Of a stretch of DNA of 9,620 nt, positions 7,742 through 9,620 are shown one piece after another. The notes below the pieces were generated by a model, which saw nothing but the letters and a program-made list of their open reading frames with translations, made no database searches and was not told where the DNA came from. Position 1 is the stretch's first letter. Each line of letters starts with the position of its first letter. The stretch is from Desulfobulbaceae bacterium (lineage in GTDB: Bacteria > Desulfobacterota > Desulfobulbia > Desulfobulbales > Desulfocapsaceae). Where the stretch lies: NCBI GenBank assembly GCA_030599175.1, contig JAUVON010000083.1, positions 1-9,620 on the forward strand, read 5' to 3'. Position numbers and translations under genes: made by a program.

Positions 7742-9091
7742 TTAATAACCTTGCTCGATAGCTGTCAAAACGTCCCGCAGTGGAGATCCGAATTCATTCT
7801 TTCCCGGACAGACAAAGCCGCAAAGTGCCATATCATCTTCGATCAGTTCCAGGCAGCCAAGTTCCTTTGATTTTTCTGTATCCCCTGTAGAGATAGCCTT
7901 CAGCAGTGAGGTTGCAATAATATCCAGGGGCATAACCTGCTCGTAGGTGCCCAGCGGGTAAATTGCTCTTCTACCCCCCCAGAGGGCAGTGCTGAAGGGG
8001 AGTTTCAGGTGCTTTGTGAAGGTGGATACAAAGATCGGCTTGACGGAAAAACTCTCTTTCCCCGGCATAGCCCAGTTAAAAAAAGAGCGGCCGCTGCTGT
8101 TGATAATTATTGATACCTGGTCGTGGTAACGCCCCAGAAAGGCGGAATGATCCTTTGATTCTCGACCGCTGAGTATGGAACCGGAAATAATTCGCAGTTC
8201 GTCCAGACTAACTTCCCGGTGGCAGAGACCAGGCAGATAGGCACCCGGCCTGGTTATGACAAGAGAAGGGTTGAGGGTTGCCGGCCCTGCCAGAGAAATA
8301 ATTTTTTCCGTAGGAAGACAGCCTGTACTGAACAGTTGTCCGATACCGATAACCTCCTGATACCCTATATGCCAAACACTTTTTTCTTCATGTACCGGAT
8401 CTATGAAATGTATATGGGTTGACGGCAGACCGGCAGGGTGAGGGCCCTGAAAGGAGTAGTACTCTACGCCGTCCAGCTTTTCAGCAGGGAGCAACTCATT
8501 TTTTCCTGTGCAGTAGTGGATCCGCACATCCAGGAGACGCTTGAGCAGTTTCAGTCCGAGTTGATACTCTTTTTTATAGTGAGTGATGATTATCTGCGGA
8601 TCTGCAGCAAGGGGAGAAGTATCGACAGCTGTTATAAAAAGAGATGCAGGAGATGATGAAATTGCAGGAATCTTACCGTATGGCCGGGTGCGAAACCCAG
8701 TCCACATCCCGGAATCAATAAGCAGGACACGGATCTCTTCCTGATCCATTGCTTCCGGCTGCACCGTTTGTGGATCAAGGAATTGGATAGTTTCCTCTCC
8801 ATCCAGGGCGATAACAAGAGATTCAAATTTTCTTTTTGCGCCCCTGTTGATTGCATTTACAATACCGCAGCCGGGGGAAACAAATTTGACACCCTCCTTT
8901 TTTTTATCGGTAAAGAGAAGTTGTCCGGTCTTGACCCGGTCACCTTCCTTGATCACCAGGGTCGGTTTCATGCCGATATAATCGTCACCGATAAGGGCAA
9001 CCCGCTGAACCGGATTCCCCTGGCGGATGGTTTGTCCGGGTTGGCCGGAGATTGGTATGTCCAGCCCTTTACTTGTCTGAATTATTTTCAT
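7742..9091 (-). CDS. nqrA: Na+-translocating NADH:quinone reductase subunit A
   Basis: Peripheral cytoplasmic subunit, 449 residues (Vibrio 446), related to RnfC, that sits on NqrB and has been linked to quinone binding. Visible family segments: SKGLDIPISG at 7-16, a barrel-sandwich-like region with VIKEGDRVKTGQ (46-57) and VSPGCGIV (71-78), HFIDPVHEEKSVWHIGYQ (228-245), ISGSILSGR (302-310), MPLDIIATSLL (387-397) and a C-terminal LGCLELIEDDMALCGFVCPG (411-430). No membrane span is apparent. The start agrees with the family N-terminus, although the ribosome binding site before ATG 9091 is weak. First gene of the operon, with a predicted leader of roughly 105 nt. Confidence 0.98.
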   Translation of the reverse strand: MKIIQTSKGLDIPISGQPGQTIRQGNPVQRVALIGDDYIGMKPTLVIKEGDRVKTGQLLFTDKKKEGVKFVSPGCGIVNAINRGAKRKFESLVIALDGEETIQFLDPQTVQPEAMDQEEIRVLLIDSGMWTGFRTRPYGKIPAISSSPASLFITAVDTSPLAADPQIIITHYKKEYQLGLKLLKRLLDVRIHYCTGKNELLPAEKLDGVEYYSFQGPHPAGLPSTHIHFIDPVHEEKSVWHIGYQEVIGIGQLFSTGCLPTEKIISLAGPATLNPSLVITRPGAYLPGLCHREVSLDELRIISGSILSGRESKDHSAFLGRYHDQVSIIINSSGRSFFNWAMPGKESFSVKPIFVSTFTKHLKLPFSTALWGGRRAIYPLGTYEQVMPLDIIATSLLKAISTGDTEKSKELGCLELIEDDMALCGFVCPGKNEFGSPLRDVLTAIEQGY

Positions 9092-9166
9092 ATCAACTGG
9101 ACTCGAATAAATCGAAACTTTTTAAAAGCTTTGGGCTCTGTGGTGAGTTAACGTATTTTTTTGGTT

Positions 9167-9181
9167 GCGGGCATCGCCCGC
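9167..9181. promoter_or_regulatory. GC-rich hairpin in the predicted nqr leader
   Basis: GCGGGC (9167-9172) and GCCCGC (9176-9181) form a perfect 6-bp GC stem with a 3-nt loop in an otherwise AT-rich region. In the minus-strand leader it would start within about 20-30 nt of the predicted transcription start and is followed by an A-rich tract, so it is not a terminator in that direction. On the plus strand only TTT follows. It may stabilise the 5' end of the nqr mRNA or be part of a regulatory structure; this is inference. Confidence 0.5.
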
Positions 9182-9203
9182 TTTGGGATATCTACCATCA
9201 ACT

Positions 9204-9232
9204 ACTATATTGGTAAACTTTCTCCAGATCAA
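9204..9232 (-). promoter_or_regulatory. Sigma70-like promoter for the nqr operon
   Basis: On the minus strand, TTGATC (9232-9227) and TATAGT (9209-9204) are separated by exactly 17 bp. They match the consensus hexamers at 4 of 6 and 5 of 6 positions. Transcription would start near 9197, giving a leader of about 105 nt before nqrA. No other minus-strand site in the gap looked as good. Confidence 0.6.
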
Positions 9233-9395
9233 TTGCAAATATAAATTATTCCGAAAATATCTGGGAGTTGGGTCTCCGTTTGTGTTCAAAAAAACCTGAC
9301 AAAAAATAATCATAAGGTTAACTTGACAAAAGACAACAATGTTGAAATGTCTTGTTCTCAGAGACAAAAGAATCCCCGGGATTACCAATTCCACC

Positions 9396-9403
9396 AGAGG
9401 AGA
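9396..9403 (+). promoter_or_regulatory. Ribosome binding site deciding a TTG start
   Basis: AGAGGAGA at 9396-9403 is a strong Shine-Dalgarno sequence placed 7 nt before TTG 9411. The alternative in-frame ATG at 9339 has no such element, so the TTG start is preferred. Confidence 0.75.
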
Positions 9404-9410
9404 TATTATC

Positions 9411-9620
9411 TTGGAAACTCAATACCCCTATGAAAAGCTGGGACTGTTATATCTTGGACGTGAATTGGATATGGATAGCCATGAAGTTTCAGATCTGCCC
9501 TTTCTCTATAAAAACAAGAATCTGACTACCCATGCAGCCATCATCGGCATGACGGGAAGCGGCAAGACCGGGTTGGGGATTGCACTTATTGAAGAGGCGA
9601 TAATGGATAATGTCCCCTCC
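9411..9620 (+). CDS. HerA/FtsK-like ATPase, N-terminal fragment
   Basis: The first 70 codons of a gene that runs off the right edge without a stop. After EKLGLLYLGRELD (8-20), the segment LTTHAAIIGMTGSGKTGLG (38-56) contains a Walker A P-loop, GMTGSGKT at 46-53. The phrase THA-x-x-x-GMTGSGKT close to the N-terminus is typical of HerA/DUF87-type bacterial ATPases related to FtsK/VirB4, which act in DNA translocation or processing; many are uncharacterised. The Walker B motif and the rest lie outside the window, so the precise family and role are not resolved. It is transcribed divergently from nqrA across a 319-bp region. An in-frame ATG at 9339 would add 24 residues, but the strong ribosome binding site favours TTG. 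No convincing promoter was found. Confidence 0.8.
   Translation, partial: METQYPYEKLGLLYLGRELDMDSHEVSDLPFLYKNKNLTTHAAIIGMTGSGKTGLGIALIEEAIMDNVPS

Noticed and set aside
9323..9351. TTGACA at 9323-9328 as the promoter for the ATPase gene
   Set aside because: The -35-like hexamer is perfect, but no acceptable -10 element lies 16-18 bp downstream.
9122..9394. 90-codon minus-strand open frame in the nqrA upstream region
   Set aside because: No ribosome binding site before its ATG, no recognisable domain, and it covers the nqr promoter and leader hairpin.
9347..9433. 28-codon plus-strand open frame overlapping the ATPase start
   Set aside because: No ribosome binding site, very short, and out of frame with the P-loop protein; no sign of a leader peptide function.

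Overview
The window is a compact piece of bacterial chromosome. It holds two housekeeping genes on the plus strand (lnt, prfB), a complete six-gene operon for the Na+-translocating NADH:quinone oxidoreductase on the minus strand (nqrABCDEF) with a probable nqrM-like small gene at its end, and the first 70 codons of a HerA/FtsK-type ATPase leaving the right edge on the plus strand. The Gram-negative lipoprotein N-acyltransferase, the moderate base composition and the general look of the proteins suggest a Gram-negative proteobacterium-like organism. A Desulfobulbales-type member of Desulfobacterota is my best guess, from memory of similar proteins rather than from a search.

Layout. Positions 40-1659: lnt. 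1660-1770: a short gap with an AT-rich inverted repeat. 1771-2881: prfB, read through an in-frame TGA by programmed +1 frameshifting and ending in TAG inside the loop of a terminator-like hairpin. 2864-3076 (minus): a 70-residue, one-membrane-span, cysteine-rich protein, probably a divergent NqrM. 3092-3138: an imperfect 8-bp tandem repeat. 3152-4372: nqrF. 4373-4491: an unusually long gap for this operon, with an inverted repeat. 4492-5100, 5100-5723, 5754-6521, 6514-7722 and 7742-9091: nqrE, nqrD, nqrC, nqrB and nqrA. 9092-9410: the intergenic region shared by nqrA and the rightward ATPase gene, with a good sigma70-like promoter for nqr and a GC-rich hairpin in the predicted leader. 9411 to the edge: the ATPase gene, starting at TTG.

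How the genes work together. Nqr oxidises NADH at NqrF (FAD, 2Fe-2S) and passes electrons through the NqrD/NqrE iron centre and the covalent FMNs of NqrC and NqrB to quinone, exporting Na+. All the cofactor ligands I could check are present, so the complex looks functional. The small NqrM-like protein would help deliver iron to the NqrD/NqrE centre. The flavin transferase ApbE, needed for FMN attachment to NqrB and NqrC, is not in the window. lnt (lipoprotein maturation) and prfB (translation termination) are functionally unrelated to Nqr and run towards it. No mobile element, CRISPR array, tRNA or rRNA was seen. The most notable items are the prfB recoding site, the convergent prfB/nqrM-like overlap through a hairpin, the divergent NqrM candidate, and the small repeats between operon genes.
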